Part shown: piece by piece, positions 11,132 through 18,602 of the stretch
Layout: every line of letters starts with the position of its first letter
Numbering within the stretch: position 1 is the first letter of the stretch
From: Marichromatium purpuratum 984
Lineage (GTDB): Bacteria; Pseudomonadota; Gammaproteobacteria; Chromatiales; Chromatiaceae
Assembly: GCF_000224005.2 (NCBI RefSeq)
Contig: NZ_CP007031.1
Span: 483,501 to 547,500, forward strand
Direction of reading: 5' to 3'
Length of the DNA stretch: 64,000 nucleotides
Notes under the pieces: generated by a model
Database searches by the model: none
What the model was told of the DNA's origin: nothing
The model's input: the letters and a program-made list of their open reading frames with translations, nothing else
Made by a program: the position numbers and the translations under genes

Positions 11132-12469
11132 ATGGAATCCATGACGACATGGATCGGGGTGCTCAACGGCTGGGTCTGGGGTCCGCCGATGCTGGTGCTG
11201 ATCCTCGGCACCGGGCTGTTCCTGCTGCTCGGCCTGCGGCTGATGCCCTGGCTCCGGCTCGGCTACGGCTTTCGCATGCTGTGGTCGGGACGGCGAGGGC
11301 ATGGCGAGGGCGACATCACCCCGTTCAACGCGCTGATGACTTCGCTGTCGGCGACCGTCGGGACTGGCAACATCGCCGGTGTCGGCACGGCGATCGCGAT
11401 CGGCGGTCCCGGGGCGCTGTTCTGGATGTGGTGCACCGCACTGGTGGGCATGGCGACCAAGTATGCCGAGGGCGTGCTGGCGGTGAAGTACCGCGAGGTC
11501 GACGCCAAGGGCAACCATGTCGGCGGTCCGATGTACTACATCAAGAACGGTCTCGGGCGGCGCTGGTTGTGGCTGGGCGCGGCCTTCGCGGTGTTCGGTG
11601 CCATGGCTGGGTTCGGTATCGGCAACATGGTGCAGGCCAACTCGGTGGCCGATGCGCTCAACTCCAAGTTCGCGCTGCCCAAGGCCTGGGTCGGCGGGGC
11701 GATGGCGCTGCTGGTCGGGTTGGTGCTGATCGGCGGCATCCGCTGGATCGCCCAGGTCGCTGGCAAGCTGGTGCCCTTCATGGCGATCGCCTATGTGCTC
11801 GGCGGGCTGGTGGTGCTCGGACTCAATGCCGAGGCGCTGCCCGGTGCGGTGGTGCAGATCGTCGAGTACGCCTTCTCGCCCACCGCCGCGGTCGGCGGGT
11901 TCGCCGGCGCGACCGTGATGATGGGCATCCAGATGGGGGTGGCGCGCGGCGTCTTCTCCAACGAGGCCGGGCTCGGCAGTGCGCCGATCGCTCACGCCGC
12001 GGCGAAGAACGACAACCCGGTGCAGCAGGGCACCATCGCCATGCTCGGTACCTTCATCGACACCCTGATCATCTGCACCATCACCGGGCTGGTGATCATG
12101 GTCACCGGCGCCTGGACCAGTGGCGAGACCGGTGCCAGCCTCTCGACCGCGGCCTTCGGCGCCGGTCTGCCCGGGGTCGGCGGTTATGTGGTGGCGCTGG
12201 GTCTGGCGCTGTTCGCCTTCACCACCATCCTCGGCTGGAGCCTGTATAGCGAGCGCTGTGTCGAGTATCTGTTCGGGGTGCGCGCGATCCTGCCGTTCCG
12301 GCTGGTGTGGGTGGCGGCGATCCCGGTCGGCGCGATGGTCAAGCTGGAGTTCGTGTGGCTGGTGGCCGACACCCTCAACGCGATGATGGCGCTGCCCAAC
12401 CTGCTGGCGCTGCTGCTGCTCAGCCCGGTGGTGTTCCGGCTGACGCGCGAGCACTTCGCCCGCGCCTGA
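11132..12469 (+). CDS. Sodium:alanine/glycine symporter (AGCS family)
   Basis: 445 residues and about ten transmembrane helices. AGCS carriers import alanine or glycine with Na+. The family signature is clear: NALMTSLSATVGTGNIAGVG (about 68-87), followed by GGPGALFWMW, KYAEGVLAVKYRE and GGPMYYIKNGLG. The Shine-Dalgarno AGGAGG sits 5 bases before the ATG. It is transcribed alone, divergent from yciB and convergent with bolA. The substrate cannot be told from sequence. Together with the Na+ channel at 38095 it fits a salt-adapted organism. Confidence 0.93.
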   Translation: MESMTTWIGVLNGWVWGPPMLVLILGTGLFLLLGLRLMPWLRLGYGFRMLWSGRRGHGEGDITPFNALMTSLSATVGTGNIAGVGTAIAIGGPGALFWMWCTALVGMATKYAEGVLAVKYREVDAKGNHVGGPMYYIKNGLGRRWLWLGAAFAVFGAMAGFGIGNMVQANSVADALNSKFALPKAWVGGAMALLVGLVLIGGIRWIAQVAGKLVPFMAIAYVLGGLVVLGLNAEALPGAVVQIVEYAFSPTAAVGGFAGATVMMGIQMGVARGVFSNEAGLGSAPIAHAAAKNDNPVQQGTIAMLGTFIDTLIICTITGLVIMVTGAWTSGETGASLSTAAFGAGLPGVGGYVVALGLALFAFTTILGWSLYSERCVEYLFGVRAILPFRLVWVAAIPVGAMVKLEFVWLVADTLNAMMALPNLLALLLLSPVVFRLTREHFARA

Positions 12470-12484
12470 GGTCGGGCTGAGGGG

Positions 12485-12802
12485 TCAGGCGGCCCCGGAG
12501 CCGCCCTGGCAGGGCGGCGACTGCGGTGCGGCGCCGCCCTTCTCGTGCCACTCCTCCGGGGTCCAGGTGTGCTGGCTGAGTGCGTGCAGGCCCTGCTCGA
12601 ACTCGTCGGCGAGCAGGCTGTTGATGGCGCGGTGACGCTCGATCAGCGGCTGTCCGGCGAAGCCTTCGCTGACCACCAGCAGCTTGAAGTGTGACTCGGC
12701 GTCTGGGGTGACGGCGTGCATATAGCTCTCATCGACCACGTCCAGATGCATGGGGTCGAATGCCTCGCGGATGCGGCGCTCGATGCGGGTCCGTCGGTTC
12801 AT
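12485..12802 (-). CDS. bolA: BolA family protein
   Basis: 105 residues. BolA proteins work with monothiol glutaredoxins in Fe-S cluster handling and also act as stress and morphology regulators. The domain spans about residues 8-90, with the invariant His in ERHRAINSLL and the block HFKLLVVSEGFAG. The C-terminal tail is rich in Pro, Gly and Gln (QSPPCQGGSGAA) and may be lineage-specific. Its start overlaps the stop of the upstream P-loop-like gene by 4 bases (ATGA). Confidence 0.92.
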   Translation of the reverse strand: MNRRTRIERRIREAFDPMHLDVVDESYMHAVTPDAESHFKLLVVSEGFAGQPLIERHRAINSLLADEFEQGLHALSQHTWTPEEWHEKGGAAPQSPPCQGGSGAA

Positions 12803-13695
12803 CGCTCATCTCTCCCTTGGTTCGATTGGATCGGCGGCGTGGCGCCGCCGGTGATCTCGATGTGCTCGGTGCTGCGCAGCGACCGTTGCATGGCCGCCAG
12901 GACCTGATCGAGTGCGGGGTCGTGACGCGGATCGGCGAGCGTGGCGTGATCGATGCCCTCGACCCGGCCATAGAGTGCGCGACGCAGATGCTCACGGGTG
13001 TGGATCTGGTGGCGCAGGTCCTCGACTAGGTGTTCGAGTTCGCTGCGCGTGGGCGCCTGACCGAGGGTGTGGAACAGCTCGGCGAGCGCGGTGAACAGCC
13101 CCCGGGCACGTGTATCGAGCCCGAACTCGCGCGGATCCCAGTCGCGCAGCGTGGTGTCGCGTCCGACCCAGATCCGGTAGCTCTCCTTGTGCAGGGCGTG
13201 ATAGAGCGCCTCCTCCGAGACCAGGAATACCAGCAGGTGATGCCGGTTGGCGTCGTAGGGGGCGTCGCGCACCTGCCAACGGCACTCGCGCACCAGGCGA
13301 TGGATGCGGATGTGTTCGCGGAAGTCGGCGGCCTGGAGCTGGTCGAGGATGAGCACCGTCGGCTCGCCCTCGCTCTGCGCGCAGGCCTCGCTGACGGTGA
13401 GGTCTAAGGGCGCGATCGGCGGTTCCTCGCGACCGAGTTCGTCGCGGCTCGGCGGCAGGATCACCTCGGGTTGGGGCGGATTGGTGTCGGTGAAGTCGTG
13501 ATAGATGATCTGGCGCATCCCCAGCGCCCGGGCCAGGGCGTTGGCGAAGGCGCTCTTGCGTCGGCCACCGTCGCCGGCGACGTTGAGTGCACGTAGTCCG
13601 CGCGGCCTGCTCTCGAGCAGACAGCGGACCTCGAATTCGTAGTCGTCGTTGGACTCGAATCCGTGCTCGGCCATGCGTTCGCGCAGACTGGACAT
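12799..13695 (-). CDS. Unrecognised protein with degenerate P-loop
   Basis: 298 residues, soluble. Near residues 40-50 it has VAGDGGRRKSAFANALA, which looks like a Walker A motif in which the usual Gly before Lys-Ser is Arg. A Walker B-like strand PTVLILDQLQ follows near 115. The rest includes RHHLLVFLVSEEALYHALHKESYRIWVG and a C-terminal helical region. It may be a divergent AAA-type or McrB-like ATPase that has weakened nucleotide binding. It is coupled to bolA by an ATGA overlap, which suggests a shared role. I do not know a named family. Confidence 0.7.
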   Translation of the reverse strand: MSSLRERMAEHGFESNDDYEFEVRCLLESRPRGLRALNVAGDGGRRKSAFANALARALGMRQIIYHDFTDTNPPQPEVILPPSRDELGREEPPIAPLDLTVSEACAQSEGEPTVLILDQLQAADFREHIRIHRLVRECRWQVRDAPYDANRHHLLVFLVSEEALYHALHKESYRIWVGRDTTLRDWDPREFGLDTRARGLFTALAELFHTLGQAPTRSELEHLVEDLRHQIHTREHLRRALYGRVEGIDHATLADPRHDPALDQVLAAMQRSLRSTEHIEITGGATPPIQSNQGRDER

Positions 13696-13767
13696 GTACG
13701 GATGATAGCCGCTTGGTCGCGGCGGGAGCCAGCCTTCCAGCCGTCGGGCATTTGAGCCGCCGGCCTA

Positions 13768-13844
13768 CCAGCGACCAGCTATCAGCCTCCAGCCTCCAGC
13801 GACCAGCGACCAGCGACCAGCGACCAGCCACCAGCCACCAGCGC
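13768..13844 (+). repeat. Mixed CCAGCGA/CCAGCCA heptamer array
   Basis: Eleven contiguous 7-bp units: CCAGCGA at first, three variants, then four perfect CCAGCGA, two CCAGCCA and CCAGCGC. A TTGAGCCGCAAAGACACCAA motif follows 8 bases later at 13853, keeping the order heptamers then GAACCGC-type motif. Confidence 0.85.
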
Positions 13845-14040
13845 CAGGGGGATTGAGCCGCAAAGACACCAAGGGTGCGAAGGGGATAGAAGCCGAGACC
13901 CTTTCGTGTGCCGGTCGCCGCTGCAGGCCGCCTTTCGGGCTTCCCTGCGTCCGGTGAGTCTGGCAACCGTGGGCACGGTCGAGTTAGGCCGCCCACTGGT
14001 GACTGACCAGCTGGTAGCTGGCTTTCCGCCGACCCCGCCA

Positions 14041-14652
14041 CGCCTTGCCCGGCCTGCGGATCTGCAGACCGTTCGCTTGCTTTGCGTCCTTCGCGCCTTC
14101 GCGGTTGGAACCAGCTTCCAGCGATCAGCCTCCAGCTTCCAGTCGGGGAGACTGCGCCTTGCCCGGTCTGTGGACCTGCAGACTGTCCGCTTGCTTTATG
14201 CCCTTCGCGCCTTCGCGGTTGGAATCAGCTTCCAGTCGGGGAGACTGCGCCTTGCCCGGTCTGCGGACCTGCAGACTGTCCGCTTGCTTTGCGTCCTTCG
14301 CGCCTTCGCGGTTGGAACCAGCTTCCAGCGATCAGCCTCCAGCTTCCAGTCGGGGAGACTACGCCTTGCCCGGTCTGCGGATCTGCAGACCGTTCGCTTG
14401 CTTTGTGCCCTTCGTGCCTTCGCGGTTGGAACCAGCTTCCAGCGATCAGCCTCCAGCTTCCAGTCGGGGAGACTACGCCTTGCCCGGTCTGCGGATCTGC
14501 AGACCGTTCGCTTGCTTTGTGCCCTTCGTGCCTTCGCGGTTCGAGCAGCTCCCAGCGATCAGCCTCCAGTCGGGGAGACTGCGCCTTGCTCGGTCTGCGG
14601 ATCTGCAGACTGTCCGCTTGCTTTGCGTCCTTTGCGCCTTCGCGGTTCAATC
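14041..14652 (+). repeat. Six tandem copies of a 114-bp unit
   Basis: Copies start (CGCCTTGC) at 14041, 14155, 14248, 14362, 14476 and 14582, giving spacings of 114, 93, 114, 114 and 106. Each copy has a potential hairpin GGTCTGC-GGATCT-GCAGACC, then an inverted end motif of the type CTTCGCGCCTTCGCGGTT, then degenerate heptads (CCAGCTT CCAGCGA TCAGCCT). The short second copy lacks 21 bases, exactly three heptads; the fifth copy lacks about one. The last copy ends in GCGGTTCAATCC and runs into the heptamer array at 14657. Confidence 0.92.
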
Positions 14653-14656
14653 CATG

Positions 14657-14740
14657 CTGGCGGCTGGCGGCTGGCGGCTGGCGGCTGGCGGCTGGCGGCT
14701 GGCGGCTGGCGGCTGGCGGCTGGCGGCTGGCGGCTGGCGG
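14657..14740 (+). repeat. Twelve perfect CTGGCGG heptamers
   Basis: 84 bp made of 12 identical 7-bp units, (CTGGCGG)12. On the minus strand this reads (CCGCCAG)12, the same unit as after ligA, and it ends 8 bases from the stop codon of the LOV gene. Perfect copies suggest recent expansion by slippage or unequal exchange. Confidence 0.95.
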
Positions 14741-14748
14741 CACCCAGC

Positions 14749-15207
14749 CTAGCCGCCTGCGTCGGCCTTGGCGAGTAGGGCGCTGAGGCGCGCGACCTCG
14801 GCCTCGGCCTCGACCTGGTTGGTGACGTCGTGCTGGATGCCGAGGTAGTAGATCAGTTGTCCTTCGCGGTCGAACAGTGGGCGAATGGTGAAGCGGTTGT
14901 AGAAGCGGCTGCCGTCCTTGCGGTAGTTGCGCAGGGTGACGGTCACCGGCTGGTTCCCGGCCATTGCCTCGCGGATTTGCGCCACCCCTTCTTGGTCGTG
15001 GTCCTCGCCCTGGAGGAAGCGGCAGTTGTGCCCGAGGATCTCCTCGCGACTGTAACCGGTGATCAGCTCGAAGGCGGCATTGGCATAGACGATGGGGTTG
15101 TCGTCCTGGTCGGGGTCGGAGAGGGTGATGCCGTTGACGCAGGTGTCGAGGATCTGCGAGAGCACGAAGGGGATCACCCCTGCATCTTTGTCGACGACGA
15201 ATTCCAT
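14749..15207 (-). CDS. Short LOV blue-light photoreceptor protein
   Basis: 152 residues with a single LOV-type PAS domain and short helical flanks. The flavin-binding signature is complete: GHNCRFLQGEDHDQ (59-72) with adduct-forming Cys62, then NYRKDGSRFYNRFTIRPL and YYLGIQHDVT with the Gln of the last strand. LOV domains bind FMN and form a Cys adduct in blue light. The C-terminal helix (QVEAEAEVARLSALLAK) could be a dimeric coiled coil, and there is no output domain. Start ATG 15207 has GAGG 8 bases upstream. It lies 52 bases after the SRPBCC gene, so the two are likely one operon. Confidence 0.9.
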   Translation of the reverse strand: MEFVVDKDAGVIPFVLSQILDTCVNGITLSDPDQDDNPIVYANAAFELITGYSREEILGHNCRFLQGEDHDQEGVAQIREAMAGNQPVTVTLRNYRKDGSRFYNRFTIRPLFDREGQLIYYLGIQHDVTNQVEAEAEVARLSALLAKADAGG

Positions 15208-15259
15208 GCTGCTGACCTCGTTGCAAGATTGATGGATCGTGCCTCGTCGGGTGTCCGCC

Positions 15260-15718
15260 TCAGTACTGCGATACGCTCGCCGGGGCCTGTTCGAGCAACC
15301 CCCTGATGTTGCCAACGACGCGCTCGCCGCCTTCCTGGATCGCCGCGCGGATCAGCTTCTCGAAGGGACGCATGAACAGCTCGAGCCGCGATAACTCGAA
15401 GACGAAGGTCAGGCGGGTGCCGTGCGCGCTCGGCTCGAAGCGGTAGCTGATATAGATCGGGGCGCTGAGTCCCTGGAAGTCGATGCGGCGGTCCTGCTCG
15501 AAGACGCAGACCTCGAAGGTCGCCTCGGTGCGGCGACCGTGATCGACCCGTACCTGTCGGCCGCGACTGCCCAGTCGGATCGGACCGGGCGAGAGCGCCT
15601 CGAGCGAGATCACCTCGGGCGACCAGCGCCGATAGTTGCTGAAGAAGTCGACGGCGACGAAGGCGAAGACCTGATCCGGCGCGCGGGCGATGTGCGTGCT
15701 CGCTTGTGTTCTGACCAT
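15260..15718 (-). CDS. SRPBCC (START-like/polyketide cyclase) family protein
   Basis: 152 residues. The pattern is that of the SRPBCC helix-grip fold: an N-terminal strand with ASTHIARAPDQVFAFVAVDF, a central GSRGRQVRV, RIDFQGLSAPIYISYRFEP, and a long C-terminal helix (FEKLIRAAIQEGGERVVGNI). Such proteins bind hydrophobic ligands, but no specific ligand can be assigned. ATG 15718 is chosen; the longer frame begins in repeat DNA. It is upstream of and collinear with the LOV gene. Confidence 0.75.
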   Translation of the reverse strand: MVRTQASTHIARAPDQVFAFVAVDFFSNYRRWSPEVISLEALSPGPIRLGSRGRQVRVDHGRRTEATFEVCVFEQDRRIDFQGLSAPIYISYRFEPSAHGTRLTFVFELSRLELFMRPFEKLIRAAIQEGGERVVGNIRGLLEQAPASVSQY

Positions 15719-15853
15719 GGGTATCGGCTGCCGTGTGGCTGGAGTCGGCGCGTCCGTGCGCGGGCGGACGCTGGACGGGCATGCGCGATCGGGCCTGAAA
15801 CGGCCTGCTGGTCTATCTGGCGGCGGGGTGGGGGGAATTCCAGGGGGCGGGTG

Positions 15854-15981
15854 CCAGTCACCAGCCACCAGTCACCAGCTTCCAGCCACCAGTAGGGATG
15901 GCGCTATGCTTTCGGCGACTGGCGACTGGCGACTGGCGACTGGCGACTGGCGACTGGCGACTGGCGACTGGCGACTGGCGA
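15854..15981. repeat. Opposed heptamer arrays (CCAG units then CTGG units)
   Basis: Six CCAGnnn units (15854-15895: CCAGTCA, CCAGCCA, CCAGCTT and similar) are followed, after 23 bases, by nine perfect CTGGCGA units (15919-15981) plus one variant. The arms are roughly inverted, so the block could fold back on itself. The right array ends a few bases from the stop codon of the ankyrin gene. No GAACCGC motif is seen here. Confidence 0.88.
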
Positions 15982-15991
15982 CTGGCTGCGA

Positions 15992-16546
15992 TCAACCCGC
16001 CTGCAGCAGTGCGAGGATCTCGGGCTTGTCGTTGAGGCGTGCCCAGTCGGCGGCGGTGTTGCCTTCGAAGTCCTTGAGGGTGCGATCGGCGCCGTGTTGC
16101 AGCAGGGTCTCGACGGCGGCGGTGCGGCCCTGGGTGGTGGCCCAGATCAGCGCGGTCCAGCCCTTGGTCTGCTCCTGGTGATCGATCATTGCGCCGTTGT
16201 GCAACAGCAGCTCGACGATTCCGGCGTGGTTGTTGGAGGCGGCGAGCATCATTGCGGTGTAGCCGCCCTTGTCCTCGGCATCGACAGCGGCACCGGCGGT
16301 GAGCAGGCGTTCGACCACGGCGACGTGACCGTTGAGCGCGGCCTTCATCAGCGGGGTCCAGTCACAACTGTCGCGCACGTCGGGGCGGCTGTTGCGCGAG
16401 AGCAATCCGTCGAGCGCGCCGAGGTCGCCCTGTTCGGCGAACTCGAGCAGGGCGGGGTCGCCCGCCCCCTGGTCGTCTGGACCACCACAGCCGGTGAGGG
16501 CGGCGAGCAGCAGGGGGACGAAGAGGAGAATGCGTGCGGGAGTCAT
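15992..16546 (-). CDS. Ankyrin-repeat lipoprotein
   Basis: 184 residues. The N-terminus is a lipoprotein signal with lipobox LTGC (Cys about residue 20), so it is probably anchored in the periplasm. The rest is a stack of four to five ankyrin repeats, for example DWTPLMKAALNGHVAVVERL, GYTAMMLAASNNHAGIVELL and GWTALIWATTQGRTAAVETL, a protein-binding scaffold. The partner is unknown. It is transcribed alone or after the lipoprotein gene upstream on the same strand (81-base gap). Confidence 0.87.
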   Translation of the reverse strand: MTPARILLFVPLLLAALTGCGGPDDQGAGDPALLEFAEQGDLGALDGLLSRNSRPDVRDSCDWTPLMKAALNGHVAVVERLLTAGAAVDAEDKGGYTAMMLAASNNHAGIVELLLHNGAMIDHQEQTKGWTALIWATTQGRTAAVETLLQHGADRTLKDFEGNTAADWARLNDKPEILALLQAG

Positions 16547-16627
16547 GGCGTTTTCCGAGTTGGATGATGGGTTATTATTCGCCCGGCCTGGCGTCCCGCG
16601 ACAATGCGAATCCGCAATCTTGCGCTG

Positions 16628-17611
16628 TTACAGCAGCCCGCGACAGAGGCCGTCGTGACACTGCACCAGGATGCTGTCGGTCCCCTCGCAGGGGACCTTG
16701 TGGATCTCGCCATCCGAGCGGCTGTCGATCAGCACCGCGCCCTCGTCGGTCAGCACGCAACCGCGCAATCTCGCGTATTGCTCGGCATAGGCCGCCCAGG
16801 TGACGTCACGTTGCCGCGGGGTGAGGCTGAGCATCTGGGTCTGTGCCTGCGGCGGCTTGGGCGCGAGCGGCGGTGTCGTGCGCAGCATCGGCGTGGCGTC
16901 AATCACCGGGGCCGGCCCCGGTTGAGGGCGGACGTCTCGCGAAGCGTTCGCCGGGTTGTCGGTCTGTGTCGCTGCAGTCAGCGGTTGGCGCTGTGTGGTC
17001 TCGTTGCCCTCGATGGGCGCGGCGGGGATGGCCGCCAGCGTCCCTGCCGGAGTCGCCTCGCCGTCGGTGCTCGGGGCGGGTTGCGGCAGCGGCGGGGCGG
17101 CCTCGGCGAGTCGCTGGTGATGGGTCTGCCAGGTCCGTTCGAGCGCGGCGAGCGATTGGGTCAGCAGCGGTTGCAGGCGGCTGGTGACATCGCGTCGCTC
17201 CGGCTCGGGTTGATCGGCGCGTGGGTGGACCAGGGCGGCGGCCGAGGCGACTCGCACGACGGCGCCCTCGTCGATGAAATAGCTGGCGACTTCGAGTCTG
17301 GTCTCGACCGGCAGCTGCTCCGGGGGCAGGTCGAGGACGCGGGCGAGCGCCGAGTCGGGCGTGACGGGGCGCTCGAGCAGCAGTCGTTCGGGGGCGCTCT
17401 GGGTGATCCGCCAGCCCTTGCTGCGGGCCGCGCCCATCGCCAGTGCCCGGACCTGATCGCGCTCGCTCGCCGCGAGCTGGATCTGGGGCAGGCTCGAGAG
17501 GTTGGTCGGGATCAGCGACTGGGGACGGGGGTCGGGGCTGCTCGCGCAGCCGCCGAGTAGCCAGGCGACGAGCATGAGCAGGGAGAGATGGGCAGCCAGA
17601 CGTCGGTTCAC
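16628..17611 (-). CDS. Lipoprotein of unknown function
   Basis: 327 residues from GTG 17611. The signal peptide ends in a lipobox, LLGGCASS. A folded N-terminal half (about 25-180) carries SERDQVRALAMGAARSKGWRI and LPVETRLEVASYFIDEGAVVRV. A Pro/Ala/Thr-rich linker (about 185-265) follows, and a C-terminal domain has three or four Cys (RLRGCVLTDEG, IHKVPCEG, VQCHDGLCRG). The modular lipoprotein layout recalls BamC but I see no convincing similarity, so no function is assigned. Confidence 0.72.
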   Translation of the reverse strand: MNRRLAAHLSLLMLVAWLLGGCASSPDPRPQSLIPTNLSSLPQIQLAASERDQVRALAMGAARSKGWRITQSAPERLLLERPVTPDSALARVLDLPPEQLPVETRLEVASYFIDEGAVVRVASAAALVHPRADQPEPERRDVTSRLQPLLTQSLAALERTWQTHHQRLAEAAPPLPQPAPSTDGEATPAGTLAAIPAAPIEGNETTQRQPLTAATQTDNPANASRDVRPQPGPAPVIDATPMLRTTPPLAPKPPQAQTQMLSLTPRQRDVTWAAYAEQYARLRGCVLTDEGAVLIDSRSDGEIHKVPCEGTDSILVQCHDGLCRGLL

Positions 17612-17682
17612 GCCGAGTCCTCTTGTCGGTTCTGAATGGCGGGAGAAGAGGCGGTCGCCGGATGGGCTTGGGGCGACGGGTA

Positions 17683-17717
17683 GGTCGGACACGCGACCAG
17701 CGGTCGCGTGTCCGACC
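17683..17717. terminator. Long perfect hairpin downstream of the Rieske gene
   Basis: A 16-bp perfect stem (GGTCGGACACGCGACC and its complement) around the loop AGC lies in the gap between the Rieske gene and the lipoprotein gene, both on the minus strand. It could terminate the Rieske transcript or be a REP-type palindrome. There is no T tract. Confidence 0.55.
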
Positions 17718-17768
17718 CAGGGGCGGAAATCTACGCCAAGCGTCTGGCGCTGTCGAGCGGCCCGGGGG

Positions 17769-18362
17769 TCAGGCGGCGCTGCCGTCCTCGCCGATCAGCA
17801 GGGTGGTGTCGTTGAGATAGGTGTGCTTGGGGATGACCAGATTGGTCGGGGCCGGTACACCCTTGAAGACCCGCGCGGCGAGATCGAAGCGCGAGCCGTG
17901 GCAGGGGCAGAAGAAGCCACCCTTCCAATCGGCGCCGAGGTCTTCCGGGGCGAACTCGGGACGGTAGGTCGGTGAGCAGCCGAGGTGGGTGCAGATGCCG
18001 ATGGCGACCAGATACTCGGGCTTGATCGAGCGGGTCGGGTTCTGGCAGTACTCGGGCTGCTGCGGCACCTCGGAGGCGGGGTCGACCAGATTGGAGTCGT
18101 TGCTGGCCAGCATCTCGAGCATCTTCGGTGTGCGATGCACCACCCACACCGGTTTGCCGCGCCATTTGACGCGCAGCAGCGCGCCGGGCTCGATCTTGCT
18201 GATATCGGCCTCGACCGGCGCGCCGGCGGCGCGGGCGCGGGCGCTCGGGTTCATCGAGGCGACGAAGGGAACGAGGGCGAAGCCGGCACCGACGGCGCCG
18301 ACCGCACTGGTCGCTGCCACTAGCAGGCGACGCCGTGTCTTGTTGACCGCTGTAGCGCTCAT
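17769..18362 (-). CDS. petA: Rieske iron-sulfur protein of the cytochrome bc1 complex
   Basis: 197 residues. The N-terminus has a twin-arginine type anchor (TRRRLLVAATSAVGAVGAGF). The [2Fe-2S] ligands lie in CTHLGCSP and CPCHGS, the full bc1-type pattern, and a disulfide-forming Cys pair is present. It accepts electrons from quinol in cyclic photosynthetic and respiratory flow. Normally petA leads petB and petC; here the next minus-strand gene is an unrelated lipoprotein after a strong hairpin, so it stands alone. The bc1 partners must be elsewhere, or this is an extra copy. Confidence 0.93.
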   Translation of the reverse strand: MSATAVNKTRRRLLVAATSAVGAVGAGFALVPFVASMNPSARARAAGAPVEADISKIEPGALLRVKWRGKPVWVVHRTPKMLEMLASNDSNLVDPASEVPQQPEYCQNPTRSIKPEYLVAIGICTHLGCSPTYRPEFAPEDLGADWKGGFFCPCHGSRFDLAARVFKGVPAPTNLVIPKHTYLNDTTLLIGEDGSAA

Positions 18363-18506
18363 GATTCAAGGCTCCTTGTGTGATGCGTATCCCTGCATGG
18401 ATGTCGGGTGGCGCCCGGGGCTACCGCGATCGCCCGGCGTCCGCTCGGGATGCGTGTCGTTGCGAAAAAGAATCTCTTAGCGATGAACTGCAGTGTCTCG
18501 CCTTTC

Positions 18507-18558
18507 TTGACTAAAACACCCTGATATTTATCAATGCAAAACGCACATATGTGCGTTT
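18507..18558 (+). promoter_or_regulatory. Candidate promoter and 20-bp palindromic operator before the DUF134 gene
   Basis: TTGACT at 18507-18512 and TATCAA at 18529-18534 (16-bp spacer) resemble a sigma70 promoter in an AT-rich patch. A perfect palindrome AAACGCACATATGTGCGTTT occupies 18539-18558, right at the expected transcription start. Such a place suits a repressor site, most simply for the helix-turn-helix DUF134 protein encoded 45 bases downstream. It lies between petA (-) and this gene. Confidence 0.55.
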
Positions 18559-18602
18559 AAATGGATCCTCGAACCTACCCGAGACAGCCAAGCGGAGGCA
18601 CT

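Larger units (their letters stand above)
13696..14748. other. 1-kb non-coding repeat block
   Basis: There is no gene in this 1053-bp gap between the P-loop-like gene and the LOV gene. It is almost wholly repeat DNA: a mixed heptamer array (13768-13844), a GAACCGC motif (13853-13885), a unique stretch (about 13890-14036), six copies of a roughly 114-bp unit (14041-14652) and a pure heptamer array (14657-14740). The long frames across it in several phases are translations of the repeats. Confidence 0.8.

Noticed and set aside
14041-14652. Repeat block as a possible CRISPR array
   Set aside because: Units are about 114 bp and tandem without unique spacers, and no cas gene is present.
13906-15226. 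Several frames with LAAGGWRLAAGG- or QPPAASR-type repeats, up to 333 residues
   Set aside because: They translate the 7-bp and 114-bp repeats in different phases (three heptamers make seven codons) and are open only because the repeats lack stops.
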